A DNA stretch of 64,000 bases from Flavobacterium sp. PMTSA4 (GCF_032098525.1 NZ_CP134890.1:930001-994000), one strand, 5' to 3'. Positions 52,188-61,044 are shown, numbered from the stretch's first letter. The notes: generated by a model not told the origin, from the letters alone. A program made the numbers and translations.

Positions 52188-53228
52188 ATGAAAAACGCTA
52201 TTATTCTTTTTGTTTTATTTATTATTTCGAATCTTTATTCGCAGGAAGAGTATTTTAAATCAAGTGAGATGAAGGGTTTCCCTTCGTTATTAAAACAAGT
52301 CGAAAAGTATGATAGGATTAGAGACAAGTTTGCTTATTTTGAACTGGATGAAGAAATTTATAATGCAATTTTTTATCAAAACTTAGTAGTAGAAAATGGC
52401 ACTAATTCAAGCTTTAAAAGGTTTTATACTATCATGATGCGAAAATTGATTATAAAACCTATTCAATACCCTAATTATCAATTCATACTGAATCCAAAAT
52501 TGGAAAAAGGATTTTATAGCAAACAATATTTTTCAGTTAACATTCGAAATGAATCTATCACTGCAAATTTTGAAACAAAGTTTATAGAAATCATTTTTCC
52601 CGAATCTGTATTGATTTCAAAAGATAGTACAAACGCTAAAATACTAATACAAACAGAAAAGGGAATTACATTCAACAACAACGGGAGCTTGAACAGAGTT
52701 GCTGGATTGAGTATTAATAACATTCGAGGTTTTAATATGTACCATGCTATTATTCCTGGCTCTTTTATTGAATTGACAAAGTTTGACAATGCCGAATTAA
52801 AATTTATTAATGATGAAACCTATGATTTTCCTTATCTCGTTTTTGAGAACAATCAATTAGCAAATTTTATAAACTCTTATAAAAAGTACAATAAACAAGT
52901 TAATGTGAAAGCTCCTGATAAGTATAAGTCGGCAATTTTATTAAAAAATGTTGATGGTGAAATTTATTTTGACAAACAAATGAAATGTAAGGTTTCAGAA
53001 ATTTATTTTTTTGAAAATATTATTTCAGGTGTATTAAATTTTTCTTCCAATCAAAAAAAGAACTTGATTAAAGAACTCAACAAAACAAATAATGTTTCGA
53101 ATAGAGGTGATTTTAAATTAAAATCAAACGGTGATTTCCCAACAATATACAATATGTATAAAAACACCTATTACAAATTTGAGCAAGATGGTGACCAGAC
53201 AAAAATGTATTTTATCATTGTAAAATAA
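52188..53228 (+). CDS. Exported hypothetical protein
   Basis: A 346-residue protein. I set the start at the ATG at 52188 (MKNAIILFVLFIISNLYSQ), which gives a signal peptide; the longer ORF would begin inside the terminator at 52109. The mature part is mainly beta (ITANFETKFIEIIFPESVL, YKSAILLKNVDGEIYF) without Cys-rich or catalytic motifs. I do not recognise a family. It is a single gene; 193 AT-rich bases separate it from the DUF1801 gene. Confidence 0.7.
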   Translation: MKNAIILFVLFIISNLYSQEEYFKSSEMKGFPSLLKQVEKYDRIRDKFAYFELDEEIYNAIFYQNLVVENGTNSSFKRFYTIMMRKLIIKPIQYPNYQFILNPKLEKGFYSKQYFSVNIRNESITANFETKFIEIIFPESVLISKDSTNAKILIQTEKGITFNNNGSLNRVAGLSINNIRGFNMYHAIIPGSFIELTKFDNAELKFINDETYDFPYLVFENNQLANFINSYKKYNKQVNVKAPDKYKSAILLKNVDGEIYFDKQMKCKVSEIYFFENIISGVLNFSSNQKKNLIKELNKTNNVSNRGDFKLKSNGDFPTIYNMYKNTYYKFEQDGDQTKMYFIIVK

Positions 53229-53422
53229 TATTACTTTGACGCAAAACAAATTGGAATTAAGATGCTACTTTTAAAGGTTTGTTTGGTTAATTTTTTATTT
53301 AGTTTTTCTTCTAAAATGTAAAAAATTCATTTTCTTAATTCATATTAAAATAAGTTTTCAAATTCAATTACCAATATAATTGTAAAACTAAATTAATTAT
53401 CTTTAACCTAAATCTATTTGAA

Positions 53423-53845
53423 ATGGCAGAAAAGAAATCAAAACTAGTTGAAATAAAAACAAAACCAACTACAGCAAGTGTTGAGGATTTTATCAATTCC
53501 TTTGAAGAACAGAAGAGAAAAGATAGTTTCGTGATTTTAGAACTTATGAAAGAAGCCACAAGCGAAGAACCAAAACTTTGGGGAAGTTCTATCATTGGGT
53601 TTGGTAACATGCGCTACAAAAGTCCAAAAACAGGACGCGAAGTTGATTGGTTGAAAATTGGTTTTGCTCCAAGAAAAGCTAATTTATCATTATATGTTAG
53701 TGTTAGTATTGCTGAACATGCCAAGGCATTAGAAAAACTTGGAAAACACAAAACAGGTGTTGGCTGTCTTTACATTAATAAACTTGAAGATGTTGACATT
53801 AATGTTCTAAAAGAGATTATCAATGCTTCTTTAAAAGGGAAATAA
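53423..53845 (+). CDS. DUF1801 domain protein
   Basis: A 140-residue cytoplasmic protein. After a Lys-rich start come SVEDFINSFEEQKRKDSFVI, WGSSIIGFGNMRYKSPKTGR, WLKIGFAPRKANLSLYV and a C-terminal TGVGCLYINKLEDVD: the DUF1801 pattern. Its function is unknown. It is the first of a run of four small plus-strand genes (DUF1801, DUF1905/YdeI, DUF4256, protease-like) in 2.5 kb. The sequence has little in common with the other DUF1801 protein at 11230. Confidence 0.85.
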   Translation: MAEKKSKLVEIKTKPTTASVEDFINSFEEQKRKDSFVILELMKEATSEEPKLWGSSIIGFGNMRYKSPKTGREVDWLKIGFAPRKANLSLYVSVSIAEHAKALEKLGKHKTGVGCLYINKLEDVDINVLKEIINASLKGK

Positions 53846-53896
53846 AATTCTAGTACAAAATCTTTTATCTTTAGAAATAAATTAAACTTTGAGTTG

Positions 53897-54379
53897 ATGC
53901 ACAAATTTGAAGCCGAAATAAAACTAATTGGGATTAACCCTTTTGTATTTGTGCCTCCAACCATTTTGGAAGAAATCTTCAAAAAAGCTAATAAAAATAG
54001 AGGAACTATTCCAATTCATGGTGTAGTAAATAATAATCCTTATAAACAAACATTAGTAAAATACAGTGGAGAATGGCGACTCTATATCAACACAACAATG
54101 CTAAAAAATTCTCCCAAACGTATTGGAGAAATTGTTTCTATTTCGGTCGATTTTGATAAAGCCGTTAGAACAATAACTCCACATCCACAACTAGTTGAAG
54201 CCTTAAAGAACAATCAAGATGCAAAAAAAGTTTTTGAAGGTTTAAGTCCATCTAGACAAAAAGAAATTATCCGCTATATTTCTTCACTAAAAACACAGCA
54301 AAGCATAGATAAAAATATTCAACGAACATTAGATTTCTTAAATGGAACTACTAATTTTATTGGCAGAGAAAAACCATAA
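53897..54379 (+). CDS. DUF1905 / YdeI-OmpD-associated family protein
   Basis: A 160-residue protein from the ATG at 53897 (MHKFEAEIKLIGINPFVFVPP); an in-frame TTG one codon earlier is equivalent. The first part (about 1-90) has the DUF1905 barrel pattern (VFVPPTILEEIFKKANKNRG, PIHGVVNNNPYKQTLVKYSG). The second part (about 100-155) has LVEALKNNQDAKKVFEGLSP and RQKEIIRYISSLK, as in the YdeI/OmpD-associated family. Suggested roles (antimicrobial peptide protection) are not established here. It ends 5 bases before the DUF4256 gene. Confidence 0.85.
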   Translation: MHKFEAEIKLIGINPFVFVPPTILEEIFKKANKNRGTIPIHGVVNNNPYKQTLVKYSGEWRLYINTTMLKNSPKRIGEIVSISVDFDKAVRTITPHPQLVEALKNNQDAKKVFEGLSPSRQKEIIRYISSLKTQQSIDKNIQRTLDFLNGTTNFIGREKP

Positions 54380-54384
54380 CAGTC

Positions 54385-54954
54385 ATGACAACAAAAAAGC
54401 AAAATCTATTATCATCCAAAGAAACTAAAACATTGCTTACTGTTTTAGAAACTCGTTTTGAAAAAAATAAAAACAGACACCAAAACATTAATTGGAATGA
54501 TGTATTAGCCAAACTAGAATCAAATCCTGATAAGCTATGGTCATTAAATGAAATGGAAAAAACTGGTGGCGAACCTGATGTTGTTGGTTATGATTCCAAT
54601 ACAAATGAATATCTTTTTTATGATTGTTCTGTTGAAAGCCCAAATGGTAGAAGAAGTTACTGTTATGACCGTGAAGCATTAAATAAGAGAAAAGAACACA
54701 AACCAAAAAACTCAGTTGAAGATGTGGCTAAAGAAATGGGAATCAAACTTTTAAACGAAGAGGAATACAGAACTTTGCAAAGGCTTGGAAAATTTGATAC
54801 GAAAACATCCAGTTGGCTTCAAACACCTGATAACATCAGAAAACTTGGTGGTGCTATTTTTGGCGATTTTCGTTATGATACCGTTTTTATTTATCACAAT
54901 GGTGCCGATTCTTACTATGCGGCAAGAGGTTTTAGAGGTAGCTTGAAAGTATAG
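54385..54954 (+). CDS. DUF4256 family protein
   Basis: A 189-residue protein with the DUF4256 pattern: LLTVLETRFEKNKNRHQNI, WNDVLAKLESNPDKLWSLNEM, GGEPDVVGYD, YLFYDCSVESPNGRRSYCYD, and a C-terminal FGDFRYDTVFIYHNGADSYY plus ARGFRG. Cys residues near 85 and 97 are conserved in type. No activity is known. It lies 5 bases after the DUF1905 gene, so co-transcription is nearly certain. Confidence 0.88.
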   Translation: MTTKKQNLLSSKETKTLLTVLETRFEKNKNRHQNINWNDVLAKLESNPDKLWSLNEMEKTGGEPDVVGYDSNTNEYLFYDCSVESPNGRRSYCYDREALNKRKEHKPKNSVEDVAKEMGIKLLNEEEYRTLQRLGKFDTKTSSWLQTPDNIRKLGGAIFGDFRYDTVFIYHNGADSYYAARGFRGSLKV

Positions 54955-54972
54955 AAAGAATCTCTATATTTG
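54943..54972 (+). promoter_or_regulatory. Promoter of the serine protease-like gene
   Basis: TTG at 54943-54945, 19 bases, then TATATTTG at 54965-54972, an exact Bacteroidota-type promoter. It overlaps the 3' end of the DUF4256 gene and lies 22 bases before the ATG. Confidence 0.7.
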
Positions 54973-54994
54973 ATTATCTTAATAAAACAAGAAT

Positions 54995-55882
54995 ATGTTT
55001 GTAAAAGCCATTGAAGATGTAGGTCAGTTTACGCGTCCGATTCATACCATTACCCGAAATTATAACGAAACGATTGTAAATCGTGGAGCTGCCACTCTTT
55101 TTTTTGTAAACGAAAATGGTTTTGCAGTTACTTGCAAACATGTTATTGATTTAATTAGCAGACGTGCAGCAATTAATGCTCATTACGAAAATTTTGTTAG
55201 AGAAAAAGCAACACTTATTCAAGATGAAAATTACAACAATAAGCTTACCGCATTAGAAAATAAATACAATATTAAAAATGATATCATTGTTCAACTACTA
55301 GAACGGTTTGTAGATTGTACAACTGAACCAACCTTCAATTTCAGATGGATAAACCATCCAAAATATGACTTATCCATTTTGATTTTTGACAATTTTAAAA
55401 ATCCTGCTTATCAATCACATGCTACTTTTTTAAAAGATACAAGCTCTTTAAAACCTGGTAAATTTTTATGCCGACTAGGTTTTCCGTTTCCTGAGTTTTC
55501 AAATTTTAAATACAATGAATCTTCGGATAGTATTGAATGGACGCAAGCTGGTCAAAACACAACTCCTCGTTTTCCTATAGAAGGAATGTTAACCCGACAT
55601 TTGGCTGATGCTAACGGCATCTTTGGTTTAGAACTAAGTACACCAGGATTAAAAGGACAAAGTGGTGGACCACTTTTTAACGAACAAGGATTGATTTGTG
55701 GAATGCAAAGTATGACCAATCATTTGCATTTAGGATTTGACATGAAAGATTTTGAATTAAAAACTGGCGGAAAACCTATTATGATAACCAATCAGCCTTT
55801 TCTTCACGTTGGTCATTGCATCCATGCCGATATTATAAAAGATTTTTTAAAAGCCAATAATGTAAAATATTATGAAGCTTGA
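54995..55882 (+). CDS. Cytoplasmic trypsin-like serine protease
   Basis: A 295-residue protein without signal peptide or PDZ domain. The chymotrypsin-type triad is visible: His49 in VTCKHVIDL, Asp125 in PKYDLSILIF and Ser223 in LKGQSGGPLFN. The insert between His and Asp is helical and charged (residues 60-110). Such stand-alone trypsin-like proteins occur in stress and defence loci, often as proteases triggered by a partner; no partner is evident here. It has its own promoter and is not in the DUF operon, although it follows it by 40 bases. Confidence 0.82.
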   Translation: MFVKAIEDVGQFTRPIHTITRNYNETIVNRGAATLFFVNENGFAVTCKHVIDLISRRAAINAHYENFVREKATLIQDENYNNKLTALENKYNIKNDIIVQLLERFVDCTTEPTFNFRWINHPKYDLSILIFDNFKNPAYQSHATFLKDTSSLKPGKFLCRLGFPFPEFSNFKYNESSDSIEWTQAGQNTTPRFPIEGMLTRHLADANGIFGLELSTPGLKGQSGGPLFNEQGLICGMQSMTNHLHLGFDMKDFELKTGGKPIMITNQPFLHVGHCIHADIIKDFLKANNVKYYEA

Positions 55883-55890
55883 TGGTAATA

Positions 55891-56106
55891 TTACATTCCC
55901 ATTTTAAAATCTTCAACCACTTTATTCACTTTCATAAAGTCGTTTTCTTGAATAAAAACCTCAACAATTTTGGCATTGTTCAAACTAGGAAACACATTAG
56001 CTTGGTTGTTGTTTCGTAGTTCTACTTTAACACCAGCATTTTCTAAACGATGTTTCAAATCGGTTGCCAAAATTTCTTTTCCTGAAAATATTTTTACTAA
56101 TCCCAT
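55891..56106 (-). CDS. DUF2007 domain protein
   Basis: A 71-residue protein of the DUF2007 family (putative signal transducing protein). It starts MGLVKIFSGKEILATDLKHR and continues LENAGVKVELRNN and VEVFIQENDFMKVNKVVED, an alpha-beta fold related to PII-like small proteins. It is the last gene of the operon sigma-54-type regulator, DEAD-like protein, DUF2007. The DEAD-like gene ends 38 bases upstream. Confidence 0.82.
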   Translation of the reverse strand: MGLVKIFSGKEILATDLKHRLENAGVKVELRNNNQANVFPSLNNAKIVEVFIQENDFMKVNKVVEDFKMGM

Positions 56107-56144
56107 TTTAAATTAATTAATTAATTATTATTTATTGAGTTCTA

Positions 56145-56759
56145 TTAGTCTTCCATTTCAAAGAAAACTGGTTCTATCATTACTTTATCGGCAAGTGTTT
56201 CTACTCTTTCTGTAATTTCCGAACAAAAGAAAATACGTTGTGTTTTTTCGATACTCATAGATAAACGTTGAACAATTGCATCCACTCTATTTTTAAAAAG
56301 AACATCAGCGTCATCAACTATAAACATACGAATTGTGGATGCGTTAAATCCTGCGGACGAAAACAAAGCATTGATACGATTAGGTGTACCAATCAGTATA
56401 TCTAAACCCAGTGAAATGATGTTTTTATCATAATCAATATCGCCTTTATCATGAACACCCAAAATACTCAAATCGTGATACGTTCCATATTTTAGAAACA
56501 ATCCTTCCATTTCTAAAACTTTTTCTTTATCTTCAACAATAATTAAAGCTCGAGTACTTTCGCCAACCGTTTTCTCTAATTTTTGAATAACATTCAGCAC
56601 AATTGTGGTTGTTTTTCCTGTTCCTTCAGGCGATTGTATTACTGCATCAGCACCACTTTTAATAGTAGAAAATGTTTCTTGCTGCATTTCGTTGGCTTCG
56701 GTTAAACCGTTTTCAACTAATGCTTTTTGAAGATTTGGGTGTATTTTTTTTAGTTTCAT
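56145..56759 (-). CDS. Degenerate single-domain DEAD-box-like protein
   Basis: A 204-residue protein with only the first RecA-like domain of a DEAD-box helicase. Walker A reads PEGTGKTTT (residues 44-52), the Ia-like region is weak, GTPNRI (124-129) replaces GTPGR, motif II is DDAD (149-152) instead of DEAD, and motif III is CSE (179-181) instead of SAT. The second helicase domain is absent and the next gene begins only after the stop, so it is not a simple frameshift. It cannot be an active helicase by usual rules; an ATP-dependent regulatory or RNA-binding role is inferred. It lies 14 bases after the sigma-54-type regulator gene. Confidence 0.85.
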   Translation of the reverse strand: MKLKKIHPNLQKALVENGLTEANEMQQETFSTIKSGADAVIQSPEGTGKTTTIVLNVIQKLEKTVGESTRALIIVEDKEKVLEMEGLFLKYGTYHDLSILGVHDKGDIDYDKNIISLGLDILIGTPNRINALFSSAGFNASTIRMFIVDDADVLFKNRVDAIVQRLSMSIEKTQRIFFCSEITERVETLADKVMIEPVFFEMED

Positions 56760-56773
56760 TTAATTTTTAAAAG

Positions 56774-57937
56774 TTATTTGCTAGCAAATAGTTTTACATC
56801 GGTTTCCGAAATTTCGCTTCCTCCAAGAATTATTAATCGTTCTACCACGTTACGCAATTCACGAATATTTCCTGTCCAATCGTATTCTTGCAATAGTTTA
56901 ACTGCATCTTTTGAAAATGCCTTTTGGGTATTTCCTTGTTCTTCAGCAATCTTGGCAGTAAAATGCTCAATTAATAACGGAATATCTTCTCTTCTATCAT
57001 TCAACGCAGGAACTTTGATTAAAATTACAGCCAATCTATGGTATAAATCTTCTCTAAAACGACCTTCTGCAATTTCTTTTTTCAAGTCTTTATTGGTTGC
57101 AGCAACCACTCGAACATCAACTTTAATGTCTTTGTCTGCTCCTACTCTTTGCACTAAATTTTCTTGTAATGCACGAAGAACTTTTGCTTGAGCCGCTAAA
57201 CTCATATCTCCAATTTCATCCAAAAAAATTGTTCCGCCATTAGCCGCTTCAAATTTTCCAGCTCTATCTTTTACAGCCGAAGTAAAAGCACCTTTAACAT
57301 GACCAAACAATTCACTTTCAATTAATTCCGAAGGAATAGCAGCACAGTTTACCTCAACCAATGGAAATTCGGAACGTTCGCTCTTTTCATGTAATTGATG
57401 CGCTACCAATTCTTTACCCGTTCCATTCGGACCAGTAATTAAAACTCTAGCATCTGTTTGTGCCACTTTTTCAATCATTTCTTTTATTTGATTGATAGGT
57501 GCTGAATTTCCAATCATTTCATAATTCTTGGAAACTTTTTTCTTTAATATTTTGTTCTCAACAACCAGTTGCTTTTTATCCAAGGCATTGCGAACCGTAT
57601 TTAACAATCTATTCAAATCTGGTGGTTTCGATATATAATCAAACGCACCTAAACGCATAGTGTTAACGGCAGTTTCTAAATCACCATGACCTGAAATCAT
57701 CACGATTGGAATTTCAGATTTTATTTTTTTAACGGCTTCTAGTAGTTCTTCGCCATTCATTTTTGGCATTTTTATATCACAAAGAACCAAGTCGTAATCT
57801 TCATTTTTAATTTTTTCAAAACCTATTCTTCCATCTTCGGCCTCATCAACTTGATAGGTGTCGCTTTCTTCAGATAATATTTTTACTAATACACGACGAA
57901 TTGCTGCTTCGTCTTCAATAATTAAGATTTTTGGCAT
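56774..57937 (-). CDS. Response regulator with sigma-54 interaction AAA+ domain, no Fis domain
   Basis: A 387-residue NtrC-like protein. The receiver domain (1-120) has Asp54 in VLCDIKMP and Lys104. The AAA+ domain (about 140-365) has Walker A GPNGTGKE (169-176), the loop GAFTSA (216-221) and IFLDEIGD. The protein ends soon after VVERLIILGG with no C-terminal Fis-type DNA-binding helix-turn-helix. The loop differs from the canonical GAFTGA, which contacts sigma-54. No histidine kinase gene is adjacent. It may activate from solution or act in another way. Confidence 0.9.
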   Translation of the reverse strand: MPKILIIEDEAAIRRVLVKILSEESDTYQVDEAEDGRIGFEKIKNEDYDLVLCDIKMPKMNGEELLEAVKKIKSEIPIVMISGHGDLETAVNTMRLGAFDYISKPPDLNRLLNTVRNALDKKQLVVENKILKKKVSKNYEMIGNSAPINQIKEMIEKVAQTDARVLITGPNGTGKELVAHQLHEKSERSEFPLVEVNCAAIPSELIESELFGHVKGAFTSAVKDRAGKFEAANGGTIFLDEIGDMSLAAQAKVLRALQENLVQRVGADKDIKVDVRVVAATNKDLKKEIAEGRFREDLYHRLAVILIKVPALNDRREDIPLLIEHFTAKIAEEQGNTQKAFSKDAVKLLQEYDWTGNIRELRNVVERLIILGGSEISETDVKLFASK

Positions 57938-57986
57938 TTTATTATTATTAGTAGTTATTCTATTTTGGCCTTTAATTAGACGTTTA

Positions 57987-57994
57987 CAAAAGTA
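57987..57994 (-). promoter_or_regulatory. Promoter -7 element of the sigma-54-type regulator operon
   Basis: On the minus strand TACTTTTG, exact to TAnnTTTG, about 50 bases before the start codon in the divergent gap with panB. Confidence 0.55.
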
Positions 57995-58065
57995 CTAATT
58001 TAACTTTAGTATCTTGATGTTTGTTGTAACACGAATAGATTTTATACTTTTACGTTTCAAAATAA

Positions 58066-58890
58066 ATGAATATGTCAACAGCGAAGAAAGATTACAAAAG
58101 AATTACGACCAAATCATTGTTTGATATGAAGGTCAACGGTGAGAAAATATCTATGCTTACCGCATATGATTATACAATGGCTAAAATTGTAGATTCGGCT
58201 GGTACAGATGTAATCTTGGTTGGTGATTCGGCTAGTAATGTAATGGCTGGTCATGAAACAACGTTGCCAATTACATTAGACCAAATGATATATCATGCTT
58301 CATCTGTTGTTAGAGCAGTTGAAAGAGCTTTAGTTGTTGTTGATTTACCCTTTGGAAGTTATCAATCTGACCCAAAAGAAGCGTTGCGTTCTGCTATTAG
58401 AATCATGAAAGAAAGTGGCGGACATGCTGTAAAATTGGAAGGCGGAAGTGAAATTAAAGAAAGTATCAAACGTATTTTGAATGCGGGAATTCCGGTTATG
58501 GGACATTTAGGATTGACTCCACAATCGATTTATAAATTTGGCACTTATACCGTTCGTGCAAAAGAAGAAGAAGAAGCAGAAAAATTAATAGAAGATGCTA
58601 AATTGTTGGAACGTATAGGTTGTTTTGCGTTGGTTTTAGAAAAAATTCCAGCTGCATTAGCTGAAAAAGTGGCAAAAAGTATATCAATTCCAGTTATTGG
58701 AATCGGAGCTGGCGGAGGCGTTGACGGACAAGTTTTGGTATTACACGATATGATTGGAATGACTCATGAATTTAGTCCTCGATTTCTGCGCAGATATATG
58801 AATTTATATGAAGAAATGACTACTGCTATTGGGCAATATGTTACCGATGTGAAATCGAAAGATTTCCCGAATGCTTCAGAACAATATTAA
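58066..58890 (+). CDS. panB: 3-Methyl-2-oxobutanoate hydroxymethyltransferase
   Basis: A 274-residue TIM-barrel enzyme of pantothenate (coenzyme A) synthesis that transfers a hydroxymethyl group from methylenetetrahydrofolate to ketoisovalerate. Motifs: MLTAYDYTMAKIVDSAG, VILVGDSASNVMAGHETT, VVVDLPFGSYQSDP, AVKLEGGSE, VMGHLGLTPQ, and IPVIGIGAGGGVDGQVLVLHD with metal-binding residues. The start could also be the ATG two codons later. It lies 12 bases before the pseudouridine synthase gene, so the two form an operon. panC and panD are not here. Confidence 0.96.
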   Translation: MNMSTAKKDYKRITTKSLFDMKVNGEKISMLTAYDYTMAKIVDSAGTDVILVGDSASNVMAGHETTLPITLDQMIYHASSVVRAVERALVVVDLPFGSYQSDPKEALRSAIRIMKESGGHAVKLEGGSEIKESIKRILNAGIPVMGHLGLTPQSIYKFGTYTVRAKEEEEAEKLIEDAKLLERIGCFALVLEKIPAALAEKVAKSISIPVIGIGAGGGVDGQVLVLHDMIGMTHEFSPRFLRRYMNLYEEMTTAIGQYVTDVKSKDFPNASEQY

Positions 58891-58902
58891 GATTAATTTA
58901 TT

Positions 58903-59598
58903 TTGTCTGAAAAAATAATTTCTAATAAAAACAACCTTCAAATTCTTCACGAAGACAATCATATTATTGTGATTAACAAACGTGTTGGCGATATTGTGCA
59001 AGGTGATAAAACCGGAGACAAACCGTTATCTGAAGTTGTTAAAGAATATATCAAAGAAAAATACAATAAACCTGGCGAAGTATATCTTGGAGTTGTGCAT
59101 CGATTGGACAGACCAACAACTGGCATTGTCGTTTTTGCAAAAACTAGTAAAGCTTTAGAGCGATTAAATGCGATGTTTAGTAAACGGGAAACTCAAAAAA
59201 CATACTGGGCAATTGTAAAAAACAATCCTCCAAAAACATACGATACACTGGTTCACTTTTTAAAAAGAAATCCAAAGAACAATACTTCAAAAGCACATAT
59301 AAAAGAAGTTCCTGATAGCAAAAAAGCAAGTTTAGAATACAGCGTTTTTAAAACTTTAGATAATTATTTTGCACTAGAAATAAACCTTCACACCGGAAGA
59401 CATCATCAAATTAGAGCACAACTTTCGGCTATTGGCTGTCCAATAAAAGGCGACTTAAAATATGGTTTTGACCGAAGTAATTCTGATGGCGGTATTCACC
59501 TTCATGCCAGACAGTTAGTGTTTGTTCATCCTGTTTCTAAGGAAGAAATAAATATCATTGCTCCAACTCCAAATGATGTTATTTGGAATAATTTGTAA
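58903..59598 (+). CDS. RluA-family pseudouridine synthase
   Basis: A 231-residue enzyme that converts specific uridines in rRNA or tRNA to pseudouridine. The start is TTG. LHEDNHIIVINKRVGDIVQG begins the catalytic domain. The catalytic Asp69 lies in VHRLDRPTTGI; KTYWAIVK, LEINLHTGRHHQIRAQL and PIKGDLKYG are characteristic of the family. There is no S4 domain, so it belongs to the shorter RluA/TruC-type group. Its target position cannot be told. It lies 12 bases after panB. Confidence 0.93.
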   Translation: MSEKIISNKNNLQILHEDNHIIVINKRVGDIVQGDKTGDKPLSEVVKEYIKEKYNKPGEVYLGVVHRLDRPTTGIVVFAKTSKALERLNAMFSKRETQKTYWAIVKNNPPKTYDTLVHFLKRNPKNNTSKAHIKEVPDSKKASLEYSVFKTLDNYFALEINLHTGRHHQIRAQLSAIGCPIKGDLKYGFDRSNSDGGIHLHARQLVFVHPVSKEEINIIAPTPNDVIWNNL

Positions 59599-59681
59599 AC
59601 TAATTTTACTATTTTTACGTTTATACAAGTAGGGTTTTCTTAAATCCAATTGTTATTTAAATAATTTATAACCCAAATTTT

Positions 59682-61007
59682 ATGAAAAATTATTTTATCG
59701 CCTTATTATCTTTTCTATGCCTAAATGCATTTAGCCAGGAACATTATTCTGGAATCAGTACTTCTAATCGCGTTGGAATTTTAAACACAACTATTAATCC
59801 GGCAGAATTACCAAATCTTTCTAAAAAATTCGAAATCAACATCACTGGATTCAGCTTTGGAGTTTCAAATAACAAAATTGCGTTTAGCGATTTTAATTCT
59901 GATACCGATTTTGAAACCTTGCTATTTCAAGGCACAAGTCCTGTCAATGCAAGAATTGATGCCGATATTATTGGTCCTGGATTTGCAATGCGTTGGAATA
60001 AATGGGGTTTTGCATTTACTACAAAAGCTTATGCAAAATTTGATATGGTTGATGTTGATCCTACTATCGGAAATGCTATCACTAACGATAATTTGATTTT
60101 GAACACCACACTACTCAACAATCCGAATAATCAAAGATTAAGTGGAACATCTTATGGTGAAATCGGTTTGTCAGCAGGAAGAGTTTTGTATCAAAATGAC
60201 AATCATCAATTTAGTGCTGGAGTTACTTTAAAAATTCTTTTCCCAGGTTCTTATTCCAATTTTGGTTTAAGTCAATTAGATGGAACAATTACTCAAAGCC
60301 TAGGAAATGCCTATTTAACAACAAATAGTCCTGCTAATTTGAATATTGCTTATTCGGGAAATTTAGCTGAAAGTTTTACAAATTTCGACGATTACAGCAA
60401 ATCAATTTTTGGAGGTTTAAATGGCTTTGCAGGTGATATTGGCTTCAACTATCACTATAAAAGCACTTTAAACGCTGGTCTATCAATTAGAAACATTGGA
60501 AGCATGACATTTAAAGATGAGAATAATTATAACACTAATTATACTTTAAATATTCCAAATTCTGATCCATTAGATTTGAGCTTATTTGATAATGTTGACA
60601 ATCTAAGTCAAGTTGAGCAAATTTTATTAGATAATAATTATTTATCAAAAGATGAGCCTGAAAAAAAAGAGTTTAAAGTTAAACTGCCAACAACGATTAC
60701 TACTTATGTTGATTATAAAATTGTTCCAAAAGTTTTTGTTACTGCTTTTTTACAACAAAAATTAAATGACGATAGTGAAAACGAACAAGTTACTGCTCCA
60801 AATATTTTCAGCATTACACCTAGAGTAAATCTCGGCTTTTTTGAAGGATACATTCCAGTAACTTTTCACGAAATTTCAGGAACAAATATTGGTTTAGGTT
60901 TTAGACTTGGAGGATTTTATTTAGGAACAAGTTCATTGGTTACTGCTTTAATTAGTGATAGTAAACAAGGCGATTTATATATGGGTTTCCGCTGGGGATT
61001 TTTATAA
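59682..61007 (+). CDS. DUF5723 family outer-membrane beta-barrel protein
   Basis: A 441-residue protein with a signal peptide (1-18, ending NAFSQ). The N-terminus carries LNTTINPAELPNLSKKFEIN, typical of DUF5723, followed by many alternating strands (GPGFAMRWNKWGFAFTTKAY, SYGEIGLSAGRVLY, FNYHYKSTLNAGLSIRNIG) and a C-terminal end strand YMGFRWGFL with terminal aromatic residue. The family is Bacteroidota-specific and without a defined role. It is a single gene; the ALDH gene starts about 38 bases downstream. Confidence 0.85.
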   Translation: MKNYFIALLSFLCLNAFSQEHYSGISTSNRVGILNTTINPAELPNLSKKFEINITGFSFGVSNNKIAFSDFNSDTDFETLLFQGTSPVNARIDADIIGPGFAMRWNKWGFAFTTKAYAKFDMVDVDPTIGNAITNDNLILNTTLLNNPNNQRLSGTSYGEIGLSAGRVLYQNDNHQFSAGVTLKILFPGSYSNFGLSQLDGTITQSLGNAYLTTNSPANLNIAYSGNLAESFTNFDDYSKSIFGGLNGFAGDIGFNYHYKSTLNAGLSIRNIGSMTFKDENNYNTNYTLNIPNSDPLDLSLFDNVDNLSQVEQILLDNNYLSKDEPEKKEFKVKLPTTITTYVDYKIVPKVFVTAFLQQKLNDDSENEQVTAPNIFSITPRVNLGFFEGYIPVTFHEISGTNIGLGFRLGGFYLGTSSLVTALISDSKQGDLYMGFRWGFL

Positions 61008-61044
61008 AAAAACAAAACATTTAATTTAAAATAAAAATTGTAAA

